In this document: in pieces, positions 25,819-34,152 of the stretch
How positions within the stretch are numbered: position 1 is the stretch's first letter
Layout: the number at the start of each line of letters is the position of its first letter
Translations under genes and position numbers: made by a program
Assembly (NCBI GenBank): GCA_017514045.1
Contig: JAFWLS010000020.1
Location: 1 to 64,000 of the forward strand
Direction: 5' to 3'
From: Candidatus Saccharimonadota bacterium
Lineage (GTDB): Bacteria; Patescibacteriota; Saccharimonadia; Saccharimonadales; Saccharimonadaceae
Length of the DNA: 64,000 nt
Notes under the pieces: model-generated
What the model saw: the letters and a program-made list of their open reading frames with translations, nothing else
What the model was told of the DNA's origin: nothing
The model's database searches: none

Positions 25819-25869
25819 AAGTGTAAGTAGAGTGTCATAAAATAAACAAATAAACAAAAGGATATTGTT

Positions 25870-28515
25870 ATGATGAAGAAGTCTCTTAGAGCGTTTGTTG
25901 CGTTTATATTTGCGTTTTTTCTCTCTTTTCACACTACTAATGTGTTTGCTACCAATCCGTATGGGGTTGTATACTCTGGTGGTGAGCCTTTAGGTGAGAA
26001 TGGTAATGTGCAAATTGAGCCTGATTTGATTAATGAATTAACTCCACTTGTAACTGAAGAACTCCTGAGGGAACGCGTATTGTCCGATTCGTCTATGTGG
26101 AAAAAGGGATATTCTAAGGTTGCTGGTCGTTGTACCAAGGTCGATTATTTTGTAGTTGATGATTCTGACACGGTTTCTAATCGCGATGATTTGTCATATG
26201 ATTTAGTGACTGATAAATATGCATTGAATTTACAGATAAAGAATGTCTATCTGGAGCCAGAAAATAGTGAATCATTAGATGAAGGCGAAAAACATGCTGT
26301 TATACTCGTCGGTGATGGATTGACTTTTGGTGGTGGTTATCGTGTGTATGATGATGACGTTTGTGAAGAGCCAATCGAGGAAGGTGTTTCCGATCTAAAT
26401 AATGAGATTATGTTTGTGGAGCTTATCGTTAAACTGTACAATGTTGATAAGAGCGAAATTGTTAAATCCAATTCGTTATATTTTGGGATAATAGATATCG
26501 ATGCACGTCAGTCTTATAAGGTCTTGAATACCAATAATCCGTTGTCTCCTCAGACTATGTTTGCCCAATCAGCTGAAGGTTTACAGCCTGCCAGTGACAA
26601 TCCCTTAAAAAAGAATATGTATGTAGCTGATGGCAATTATATATATTCGGCGAACAGTTTTGATATAACTGGTGGCGGTAATGATATATTCGTCAAAGCA
26701 GACCTGAGCATACAAGATGAAGGTCTAAATATAGTATTTGGTTACCGCGTAGGTTCGGCTGCAAGCGCCATCGCTTACTATTCGCCACAATTGATGGTTA
26801 ATTATACTTCTGACGATAATGGCGCAATAACGGGCTTAAAGAACGAAGAGGTGCTTCCTGGTGGAACTCCGCTAGGCTCCACATCTACTCCAGACGACGG
26901 CTACAGGTTTGATCGCTGGGTAGCAGACAAAGATGTAAAGCTAACCGACGATACGGAAATTGAAGCAGGTAATCCAATTACTTCGGAACAAGTAGCTCAA
27001 ATTGTTGTAACAGAAGACCTTACCCTTACCGCCATTCATGAAATCCTTCAACACACTGTCAACTATGTTTCCGATGATAATGGCGAGATTACTGGTCGTG
27101 AAACTGAAACCTTATCGCACGGCTCTAACCCATCTGGCTCCGAATCTACGCCAGAGGAAGGCTACAGGTTCGACCATTGGATAGCTAATAAAGACGTTAC
27201 ATTAGAAGATGGTACTGTTATTACAGCTAGTAATGCTTTAACTAGTGAACAAATTGAGCAAGTTGTAGTAACTGAGGATATTACTTTTACCGCTATTCAT
27301 GATATCCTTCAATATACTATCAACTACGTTTCCGATAATAATGGCGAGATTACTGGCCGTGAAGCAGAAACCGTATCACACGGTTCCAATCCAGCCGGTT
27401 CCGAATCTACTCCAGAAGCAGGCTACGCCTTCGATCATTGGGTAGCCGATAAGAATGTCACCCTAGAAGATGGCACTGTCATCACTGCTGGCAATCCAGT
27501 CACTCCTGAACAGGTAGAACAAGTGGTTGTTACAGAAAACTTAGTCTTTACTGCCATCCATCGTGATGTAAAACTTAATGTAACTTATACTTCTGATCAG
27601 CATGGAGAGATCACTGGCAAGACTTCAGAAAAGGTGGTGCCGAATGATAATCCAACAGGTTCAGAGTCTACTCCAGAAGCAGGCTACGCCTTCGATCATT
27701 GGGTAGCCGATAAGAATGTCACCCTAGAAGATGGCACTGTCATCACTGCTGGCAATCCAATCACTCCTGAACAAGTAGAAGAAATTGTGGTGACGGAAGA
27801 CATTACGCTTACCGCCATACATGAAGACATTAGAAAGAAAGTGACCTATGAATCCGATGAAGGCGGTGAGATTACTGGTATCGATGAAGAGCCAGTAGTA
27901 CCTAACGGTAATCCAACTGGATCTGAAGAAGAACCTAAAGAATACTTCGTATTTGATCACTGGGAAGCTGACAAGGACGTAGTGCTAGAAGATGGTACAG
28001 AAATCAAAGCTGGTGATCCAATTACTCCAGAACAAGTGACTCAGATTGTAGTTACTGAAGATATCGTAGTTACCGCTATACATGAGGATACAAGAAAGAC
28101 TGTAACTTATGAATCTGATGAAGGCGGCGAGATTACTGGTATCGATGAAGAGCCAGTAGTACCTAACGGTAATCCAACTGGAACAGAAGATGAACCAAAA
28201 GATGAGTATGAGTTTGATCACTGGGAAGCTGATAAAGACGTAGTGCTAGAAGATGGTACAGAAATCAAAGCTGGTGATCCAATTACTCCTGAGCAGATAA
28301 GCCATATCGTAGTTACAGAAGATATAACTTTGACGGCCGTACATAAGCCAATTATTGCCACTGAAGTACCAGATACTGGTGTATTATCTAAAGAAGGTAG
28401 TGCAACTCAAAGTTCTGGAACTCCTGTAATACTTGGGATAATCGCTGCTATAGTCAGCGTCGCGGTAAGCATTATTGTTAGAATGCAAAAACGAAATAGT
28501 ATAAATAGATTCTAA
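25870..28515 (+). CDS. large surface protein with six InlB-type repeats and VPDTG sorting signal
   Basis: An 881-residue exported protein. A signal peptide (about 1-28) ends at VFAT. A beta-rich domain of about 280 residues with no family I recognise follows. Six tandem repeats of 87 residues run from about 310 to 828, each with SD..GEITG, GY.FDHW, AD.DV.LEDGT, GNPITPEQ and VVTED.T.TAIH. They resemble the InlB B-repeats/Listeria-Bacteroides repeats of adhesins. The tail has VPDTG, a hydrophobic stretch and RMQKR, fitting sortase anchoring. A filament or adhesin is the likely role (inference). ATG at 25870 follows AAAGGA; an ATG one codon later is equally possible. Confidence 0.9.
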   Translation: MMKKSLRAFVAFIFAFFLSFHTTNVFATNPYGVVYSGGEPLGENGNVQIEPDLINELTPLVTEELLRERVLSDSSMWKKGYSKVAGRCTKVDYFVVDDSDTVSNRDDLSYDLVTDKYALNLQIKNVYLEPENSESLDEGEKHAVILVGDGLTFGGGYRVYDDDVCEEPIEEGVSDLNNEIMFVELIVKLYNVDKSEIVKSNSLYFGIIDIDARQSYKVLNTNNPLSPQTMFAQSAEGLQPASDNPLKKNMYVADGNYIYSANSFDITGGGNDIFVKADLSIQDEGLNIVFGYRVGSAASAIAYYSPQLMVNYTSDDNGAITGLKNEEVLPGGTPLGSTSTPDDGYRFDRWVADKDVKLTDDTEIEAGNPITSEQVAQIVVTEDLTLTAIHEILQHTVNYVSDDNGEITGRETETLSHGSNPSGSESTPEEGYRFDHWIANKDVTLEDGTVITASNALTSEQIEQVVVTEDITFTAIHDILQYTINYVSDNNGEITGREAETVSHGSNPAGSESTPEAGYAFDHWVADKNVTLEDGTVITAGNPVTPEQVEQVVVTENLVFTAIHRDVKLNVTYTSDQHGEITGKTSEKVVPNDNPTGSESTPEAGYAFDHWVADKNVTLEDGTVITAGNPITPEQVEEIVVTEDITLTAIHEDIRKKVTYESDEGGEITGIDEEPVVPNGNPTGSEEEPKEYFVFDHWEADKDVVLEDGTEIKAGDPITPEQVTQIVVTEDIVVTAIHEDTRKTVTYESDEGGEITGIDEEPVVPNGNPTGTEDEPKDEYEFDHWEADKDVVLEDGTEIKAGDPITPEQISHIVVTEDITLTAVHKPIIATEVPDTGVLSKEGSATQSSGTPVILGIIAAIVSVAVSIIVRMQKRNSINRF
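26797..28350 (+). repeat. six tandem 261-base repeats within the surface protein gene
   Basis: Units start at 26797, 27058, 27319, 27580, 27841 and 28102, with an exact 261-base period (the last is slightly short). Units 3 and 4 are almost identical for about 100 bases, as are units 5 and 6 at their starts. This suggests recent duplication or gene conversion. Confidence 0.93.
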
Positions 28516-28533
28516 TCATATACATGCGCTAAT

Positions 28534-28562
28534 AAAACCCTCCGCTTGAAGCGGAGGGTTTG
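28534..28562. terminator. bidirectional terminator between surface protein and leuS
   Basis: A perfect CCCTCCGCTT/AAGCGGAGGG hairpin with T runs on both sides. Confidence 0.85.
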
Positions 28563-28584
28563 ATTTGCTGTTCTTTAGACGAAG

Positions 28585-30843
28585 TTAAGCGACAATATTA
28601 AGCAAGTGGGCTTTTTGAACGTAGATGGTCTTCTTCGGTTTGCCGGAGACGAATTTTTGGACGTTAGGATCGGATAGAGCGAGCTTTTCGATTTTGTCTT
28701 GTTCCTCGAGATCATCGACTGGGACTTGAAGCTTCGCGCGGAGTTTGCCGTTTACTTGGACTACTATCTCTACCGTGTCGGCGACAAGATATTTTTCATC
28801 GTATTTTGGCCAAGAATCATCGCTGTCTAGCTGCTCGAGGATTTCGGAGCCGAGATGTGGGGCGAACGGCTTGATGAGCTTAGCAAGAACAATGAGGTCT
28901 TCCTTCGAAGCGCCGACTTTATAAAGCTCGTTGACGTATTCCATGAGTGTAGAGATGGCGGTATTGAACGATGCGCGCTCGATGTCTTCAGTGACCTTTT
29001 TGATGGTTTTATTGAGTAAATTTAGATTTTTAGATTTCTTATCAAACTCTTTTTCGAATACGAGCGTCCAGCAACGGTTGAGGAAGCGATAAACGCCGCC
29101 GACACTACGTGGATTCCAGGCAGCATCTTGATCATATGGGCCTATGAACATCTCGTAAGTGCGGAGTGTGTCTGCGCCGTATCCGTCATTAATGACATCA
29201 AGCGGATCGATAACGTTACCCTTGGATTTGCTCATTTTCTTACCGTCGGGAGCGTTGATATAGCCATTATAGAGAAGTTTTACGATGGGTTCACGGAAAG
29301 GAAGCTTACCCTCGTCGGCAAAGAATTTGCACCAGAAACGGACGTAAAGTAGGTGCGCTACGGCGTGATCGCCGCCGCAGTAGACGTCGAGCGGCTCCCA
29401 ATATTTAATGGCTTCGGGGTTCCAAGCGTGCGCGGCGTCGTGTGGCGAAGCATAACGCCAGAGATACCAAGACGAGCAGGCGTAGCCGTCGAGCGTATCG
29501 GTCTCGCGAGTCATTTCTTCTCCATCGATAGTAACCTTGAGCCAGTCAGTAGCTTTGGCAAGTGCAGAATGACCGGAATTATCAGGGCGAAAGTCGGCGA
29601 CTTCTGGAATCATGACCGGGAGCTGATCTTCGGGGATGGGATGAGGATTACCGTCTTTGTCGTAAGCGATAGGGATTGGACATCCCCAGTAGCGTTGGCG
29701 AGAAATAAGCCAGTCGCGCATACGATAAGTGGTCTTGGGGGTACCAAATGGTTTTTTGGGGACTTTGGTTATCTCTACGATGGGTAGGTTGAACTTTTCC
29801 GCAAATTCTTTATCGCGTTCGTCTCCGGCCGGTACAGCCATGATAGCTCCCGTACCGTAGCCGATAAGGACGTAATCAGCAACCCAAATGGGGATTTTTT
29901 CCTTGGTGGCTGGGTTGATAGCATAAGAACCTGTGAAAACGCCAGTCTTTTCTTTGTTTTCTTGGCGCTCGATTTCGGATTTCTTGATGGCGACACGACA
30001 ATATTCTTCGACTTCTTCCCTAGTATTGTCATTTACGAGGTCTTTGACCATGGGGTGTTCAGGAGCGAGAACGAGGAAGGTGGCGCCATAAATTGTGTCG
30101 GGGCGGGTGGTGAAAACGCGGATAGAGCAAGAAGGAGTTACTTCAAAGTCGATTTCAGCACCGGTGCTTTTGCCGATCCAGTTTTTCTGCATAATTTTGA
30201 TTTTGTCTGGCCAGTCAAGTTCGTCGATATCTTCGAGTAATTCGTCGGCGTAGTCGGTGATTTTGAAGAACCATTGTTTGAGCTTCTTTTTCTCTACTTC
30301 AGAGCCGCAGCGCCAGCAGTGGCCGTTTTCGACTTGCTCATTAGCAAGTACAGTCTGGTCGACTGGGCACCACCATTGATATGATTCTTTTTGATAGGCG
30401 AGGCCTTTCTTGTAGAGTTGAAGGAAGCACCATTGGGTCCATTTGTAATATTCAGGAGAAGATGTGTTAATTTCTCGGCTCCAGTCTATGGCATAGCCGA
30501 GTTTCTTGGCCTGATTGCGGAAGTTTGCGACATTGGTGGCGGTAGCGGACTGAGGGGAGACGCCGGTCTTGATAGCATAGTTCTCGGCGGGTAGGCCAAA
30601 AGTGTCATAGCCAAACGGGCGAAGGACGTTATAACCTTTTTGCGAATAATACCTAGCGAGTACGTCTACGATAGTGAAGTTACGAACGTGCCCGACATGA
30701 AGGCCGGCGCCAGATGGGTATGGGAACATTTCTGCGAGGAATTTTTTGGGCTTATCAGAGGAATCATCGGCCTTGAAAGCTTCAGAATCTTCCCAAATTT
30801 TTTGCCATTTGGCTTCGATTGCTAAAGGATTATAACGATTCAT
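28585..30843 (-). CDS. leuS: leucyl-tRNA synthetase
   Basis: A 752-residue class I synthetase that charges tRNA-Leu. The HIGH-type motif is LHVGHVRN near residue 50 and KMSKSKGN is in the C-terminal half. The editing domain is present (TRPDTIYG, GYGTGAIMAVPAGDERD). Zinc-type cysteines CWRCG are kept. It is 50-100 residues shorter than common LeuRS. No Shine-Dalgarno site precedes ATG 30843; a TATAAT box seven bases upstream predicts a leaderless mRNA. That box overlaps the end of tsaC. Confidence 0.97.
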   Translation of the reverse strand: MNRYNPLAIEAKWQKIWEDSEAFKADDSSDKPKKFLAEMFPYPSGAGLHVGHVRNFTIVDVLARYYSQKGYNVLRPFGYDTFGLPAENYAIKTGVSPQSATATNVANFRNQAKKLGYAIDWSREINTSSPEYYKWTQWCFLQLYKKGLAYQKESYQWWCPVDQTVLANEQVENGHCWRCGSEVEKKKLKQWFFKITDYADELLEDIDELDWPDKIKIMQKNWIGKSTGAEIDFEVTPSCSIRVFTTRPDTIYGATFLVLAPEHPMVKDLVNDNTREEVEEYCRVAIKKSEIERQENKEKTGVFTGSYAINPATKEKIPIWVADYVLIGYGTGAIMAVPAGDERDKEFAEKFNLPIVEITKVPKKPFGTPKTTYRMRDWLISRQRYWGCPIPIAYDKDGNPHPIPEDQLPVMIPEVADFRPDNSGHSALAKATDWLKVTIDGEEMTRETDTLDGYACSSWYLWRYASPHDAAHAWNPEAIKYWEPLDVYCGGDHAVAHLLYVRFWCKFFADEGKLPFREPIVKLLYNGYINAPDGKKMSKSKGNVIDPLDVINDGYGADTLRTYEMFIGPYDQDAAWNPRSVGGVYRFLNRCWTLVFEKEFDKKSKNLNLLNKTIKKVTEDIERASFNTAISTLMEYVNELYKVGASKEDLIVLAKLIKPFAPHLGSEILEQLDSDDSWPKYDEKYLVADTVEIVVQVNGKLRAKLQVPVDDLEEQDKIEKLALSDPNVQKFVSGKPKKTIYVQKAHLLNIVA

Positions 30844-30850
30844 GCGCTAT

Positions 30851-30856
30851 ATTATA
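30851..30856 (-). promoter_or_regulatory. extended -10 of leuS
   Basis: TGTGC then TATAAT; +1 is one base before the leuS ATG. The hexamer includes the tsaC stop codon. Confidence 0.65.
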
Positions 30857-31436
30857 GCACATTGAGGTCGCCTTGGCGAATAACGAGAGGCTTTTTGCCG
30901 GTTAGATCTAAGACAGTGGACGGAAGTTTGCCTTCTTTGGTCCTACCTTCGACTAGGAGGTCGACTTTTGGCAAGGTCTTTATGATTTCGTCGGAAGAGA
31001 TGGCTGGCTGGTCGCCACGCGGGTTGGCAGAGGTGAGTAGGAGAGGCCCAGTTTCTGGTAGAATTTGAGCGAAGAGTGGTGAAGCTGGTATACGAATACC
31101 GATGGTACTAAAGTGGTTGAAATAGGGGTGTGAAAAATCTGGATTCTTATTAAGAATGATAGTGAGCTCACCGGGGACGTATTTGCCGATGTATTCGCGG
31201 GCAGTTTTGTTGAGAATGACGTAGTCACCGATAGTATCTTTTGATTCTGGAACAAGGGTGAAGATTTTACCAGAGTTGAGGTCGCGGCGTTTGAGGTAGA
31301 TGAGTTTTTCGAGGGCCTGGGCAGAGTTGAGAGAGATAGCTAGGCCATAGACGGTTTCGGTCGGCAGGGCGACAACCTGGCCTTTTTTAAGGCTTTTGAT
31401 GATGTCTGAGATATGTTCTGGTGAAGTTTGAATCAT
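30852..31436 (-). CDS. tsaC: threonylcarbamoyl-AMP synthase (TsaC/YrdC/Sua5)
   Basis: A 194-residue protein making the threonylcarbamoyl-adenylate used for t6A37 on ANN-decoding tRNAs. The YrdC domain is clear: ALPTETVYGLA, YLKRRD, ELTIILNKN, IGIRIPASP, TSANPRGDQ and STVLDL. It is the short TsaC form without the Sua5 extension. ATG 31436 has no Shine-Dalgarno site; a TACAAT box predicts a leader of about four bases. Divergent from the SpoU gene, with start codons only 27 bases apart. Confidence 0.93.
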   Translation of the reverse strand: MIQTSPEHISDIIKSLKKGQVVALPTETVYGLAISLNSAQALEKLIYLKRRDLNSGKIFTLVPESKDTIGDYVILNKTAREYIGKYVPGELTIILNKNPDFSHPYFNHFSTIGIRIPASPLFAQILPETGPLLLTSANPRGDQPAISSDEIIKTLPKVDLLVEGRTKEGKLPSTVLDLTGKKPLVIRQGDLNVL

Positions 31437-31456
31437 ATTCGAGACTATTGTATCAT
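31428..31456 (+). promoter_or_regulatory. promoter of the SpoU methyltransferase gene
   Basis: TTGAAT, 17 bases, TATCAT; +1 about one base before the ATG at 31464. The opposite-strand -10 of tsaC (31447-31452) overlaps it. Confidence 0.65.
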
Positions 31457-31463
31457 ATTTAAT

Positions 31464-31997
31464 ATGGAATTAATTTTAGTTTTGCATAATATACGTTCGG
31501 CGCATAATGTAGGGTCTATCCTGAGAACGGCGGATGGGTTGGGCGTTTCGAAAGTAATTTTTTCTGGTTATACGCCAAGAGTGGACGATGCGCGTGTGTT
31601 GCCATATCTACGAGAGAAACTGAATAAACAAATCGCAAAGACGGCGCTTGGGGCGGAGAAATATGTTGAAAATTATGCGGTTGATGATATAAAAGCAGAA
31701 CTATTGCGTTTAAAAAGTGACGGTTATGTAGTGGCTGGGCTCGAAAATAATCTTGATGCAAAAAAGCCGATTCTACAGATGAAACTAGCGAATTTGTCGC
31801 AAATTCGCTCCGCGCTTCGTTCGAAGGCAGTTTTGGTACTGGGTGAAGAGGTAAAAGGTATAGAAAAATCACTCTATGAGATGATGGATTTGTTTTTAGA
31901 AATCCCCATGGTTGGTCGGAAGGAATCGTTTAACGTTTCCATCGCCATGGGGATTGCTGGATTCTATATTATGAATTTAGTTAAAGAAAGTTCTTAG
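31464..31997 (+). CDS. SpoU/TrmH-family RNA 2'-O-methyltransferase
   Basis: A 177-residue SPOUT enzyme. The three family motifs are present: NIRSAHNVGSILRTAD, LVLGEEVKGI and EIPMVGRKESFNVSIA, which form the knotted SAM site. The RNA target (tRNA or rRNA) cannot be assigned. The ATG at 31464 is chosen because the protein aligns from MELILVLHN and the predicted +1 is one base upstream; the longer frame runs into tsaC. Its last 21 bases overlap the end of the convergent gene. Confidence 0.93.
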   Translation: MELILVLHNIRSAHNVGSILRTADGLGVSKVIFSGYTPRVDDARVLPYLREKLNKQIAKTALGAEKYVENYAVDDIKAELLRLKSDGYVVAGLENNLDAKKPILQMKLANLSQIRSALRSKAVLVLGEEVKGIEKSLYEMMDLFLEIPMVGRKESFNVSIAMGIAGFYIMNLVKESS

Positions 31998-32942
31998 ATA
32001 CATTATTGCGTTGCTTGTGTCGTCGCTACCGTATCTTTCTTCATCAGTAAGCGTTACATGTAGATAATAGTCGTGGTCTTGGTCGCTGGATTCGTTAAGG
32101 AATACCTTCATGTCGCTAGCGTCATTAGCTGGAGCGCCGGTGGCAACTTGGTAGATAGTAACGAAGTGTGGGAATCCTAAATCGCTAGCATTGTATGTTT
32201 TGTTGCCGTCCGTGACACTGGTAATGTAGATGAGATCATTGTAGAAATATCCGTCCATGTTGGTAACGTACTGGTCGTGCTCGGCGAAGTTGAGGTCAAG
32301 GCCCCAATCTGGATAGCTTAGGCCGCCGTCGACTTTTATCGAGACAGCGCCTTCTGGCAATTCGCTGTCAATTGGAGTATTGCCTTCGTCGGTTTCTGGT
32401 TCTTCGGGTGTGGTTTCTGATGATGGAGTTGCTGGTGGAAGTGGTGATGAGATGGGTTTATTAAAGAATACGAAGTAGGCGATTATACCAAGAACGACGA
32501 TCGCGCCCAGGGCTATTGCAAGGATGATGGCCAATTTGCTGGGCTGTTTCCCTGGAGTGGGTTCGGCCTGAACAGCTATTTGGGCGGTTGAGTCAGTGTT
32601 AGCAGCAGTATTTTGATTTGATTCTGACGCATTGCTGGTAATAGGAGTATCAATGATTGTAGGGTCTACTGTAAAAGGAGCCTCAGGTGTGGTAGAGGAT
32701 GTAAATTCTGTAACTGGTGCGTTTGGCGTAGCTGGTTCTGGTGTTGGCGCTGGTTCTGGTGTTGGAACCGACGTTATTGGCTCAGGAGTAGGAGTAGAAG
32801 CTGGCTCTGGTGTCGGTGCGGGAGTTGGAGTCACAGGCTCTGGTGTTGGAGTTGGAGCCGGAGTTGGAGTTGGGGCCACAGGCTCTGGTGTTGGAGCTGG
32901 AGCCACGGGCTCTGGAGCCGGAGTTTGTTGATTTGGGTCCAT
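31977..32942 (-). CDS. Pro-rich membrane-anchored exodomain protein
   Basis: A 321-residue protein. About 130 residues of Pro/Thr/Glu/Ala repeats (PTPEP type) are followed by a membrane helix (about 140-162), a second disordered linker and a C-terminal domain of about 115 residues. That domain starts VSIKVDGG and includes YPDWGLDLNF and ITSVTDGNKTYN. The same layout is seen in the neighbouring 32955 gene, and the C-terminal domains look related (DEWGIKIL / PDWGLDLN). No enzyme motif. ATG follows GAAAGGA, 12 bases from the upstream stop, so the two are probably one operon. Confidence 0.82.
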   Translation of the reverse strand: MDPNQQTPAPEPVAPAPTPEPVAPTPTPAPTPTPEPVTPTPAPTPEPASTPTPEPITSVPTPEPAPTPEPATPNAPVTEFTSSTTPEAPFTVDPTIIDTPITSNASESNQNTAANTDSTAQIAVQAEPTPGKQPSKLAIILAIALGAIVVLGIIAYFVFFNKPISSPLPPATPSSETTPEEPETDEGNTPIDSELPEGAVSIKVDGGLSYPDWGLDLNFAEHDQYVTNMDGYFYNDLIYITSVTDGNKTYNASDLGFPHFVTIYQVATGAPANDASDMKVFLNESSDQDHDYYLHVTLTDEERYGSDDTSNAIMYLRTFFN

Positions 32943-32954
32943 AATCGATCCTTT

Positions 32955-34103
32955 CTAGAGTGCTAATATAGATTGATTATTATTTAAGAGCTTTTCATTG
33001 AAGACTTGGACAATTTCGTCTTCCATCTCGCCGGAAATAAAGGTTAGATAGTAGTAGTAGCCACTGATGCTGGTAATTGGCGAGAGAGTGAGAGTATCGG
33101 AATACTGCAGCGTATCGTTGGTTGAGCGAATGAGGCTCATTACAGCGTTAGCCCCTTCATCTTCTGCGGTTTCGTCGGGGGCATAATTGCTATCGGCGCC
33201 AAAGATACGAACTTCGTTAGGCTTGTCATTGATCGTCTCATACCAGAATCCACCAATACCCGCTGGTTTGAGAATTTTTATGCCCCATTCATCTATCGGG
33301 AGATATTTTTCGGTAGGTTTAGTGTCGTCTGCTGGCTGGACTTCGGAAGATTCTTTCTTAAATAAATTCGGGAAAGGATTGTCGATTATTTTTTGCTCTA
33401 CTAAAATGCAGATACTACCAACCGCTAGCGCGAGCACAAATAAGATGAAGAGGAGAATACGACCTATATCGTGATGTTTTTTGTGTGGCTCAGTAGATAG
33501 TGGCTCAGATAAATCAGTGGAAGGTTCTTCATTGCTAATACGACTCAGTGCAGCTTCGACTTCTGGAGAGTATTTCTTGGTGCGATTCGAGGATTCATGC
33601 AACTTAGGATTATCTTCGTTCATGGTGAGAATCGCGGCCTTGGCTGGCTCGGTTTCTTTTGGTTGCTCTTCAGGCTCTTCTTCGTACTCTTCTTCTGCTT
33701 CGGCCTGTTCATATTCATCATCGTGTTGTTCCGACGTATCCTCAGGCGTTGGATCGGGGGTATAATCATCGACTTCTTCTTGTTCTTCGACGGGATTAAA
33801 ATTGATTGCTACTGGCTCGCTCTCTTCGTCGGCAGGTGTTTCGTCTTCGTGAGCATCATTTTCTTCATGACGCTCTTCGTTCTCATGATATTCTTCGTCT
33901 CCCTCATTTGGTTCTATTGGCGTTTCTTCTGCGTCTTCTTCTACAAAGTCAGCGTCGATGCGTTCATTACCTTCGTCGTTTGGCGTGTCACGAAGCTCCT
34001 CATCGGAGATCCGATCTTCGTCGCGTTCTTGAGGTTCATTGGCCTCGCGAGGGCCAGTATTATTAGCGATATTTTGAGATAAATTACGTAATTTTTCTTC
34101 CAT
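32955..34103 (-). CDS. acidic membrane-anchored exodomain protein
   Basis: A 382-residue protein. About 210 very acidic, probably disordered residues come first, then a membrane helix (about 220-240) and a C-terminal domain of about 120 residues (PIDEWGIKILKP, GGFWYETI, SISGYYYYLTF). It is paired with the 31977 gene, with which it shares topology. The acidic tail is expected in the cytoplasm and the domain outside. Function unknown. The mRNA would have a leader of only about four bases. It is divergent from dnaE, with start codons 50 bases apart. Confidence 0.8.
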   Translation of the reverse strand: MEEKLRNLSQNIANNTGPREANEPQERDEDRISDEELRDTPNDEGNERIDADFVEEDAEETPIEPNEGDEEYHENEERHEENDAHEDETPADEESEPVAINFNPVEEQEEVDDYTPDPTPEDTSEQHDDEYEQAEAEEEYEEEPEEQPKETEPAKAAILTMNEDNPKLHESSNRTKKYSPEVEAALSRISNEEPSTDLSEPLSTEPHKKHHDIGRILLFILFVLALAVGSICILVEQKIIDNPFPNLFKKESSEVQPADDTKPTEKYLPIDEWGIKILKPAGIGGFWYETINDKPNEVRIFGADSNYAPDETAEDEGANAVMSLIRSTNDTLQYSDTLTLSPITSISGYYYYLTFISGEMEDEIVQVFNEKLLNNNQSILAL

Positions 34104-34113
34104 GGTTATATTA

Positions 34114-34119
34114 ATTTTA
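34114..34119 (-). promoter_or_regulatory. -10 of the 32955-34103 gene
   Basis: TATGT then TAAAAT; +1 near 34107. Confidence 0.6.
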
Positions 34120-34140
34120 ACATAAACGGTTTGAAAATGA

Positions 34141-34146
34141 TATAAT
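34141..34146 (+). promoter_or_regulatory. -10 of dnaE, leaderless
   Basis: TGA then TATAAT; exactly six bases separate it from the dnaE ATG, so +1 is the start codon. Confidence 0.7.
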
Positions 34147-34152
34147 GTTTTT

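Noticed and set aside
26797-28350. Regular repeats as a possible CRISPR array.
   Set aside because: The 261-base period, lack of spacers and continuous coding frame show a protein repeat.
32632-32931. Gly/Val/Ser-rich open frame on the plus strand.
   Set aside because: It is the antisense of the Pro/Thr repeat of the 31977 gene; low-complexity repeats stay open in several frames.
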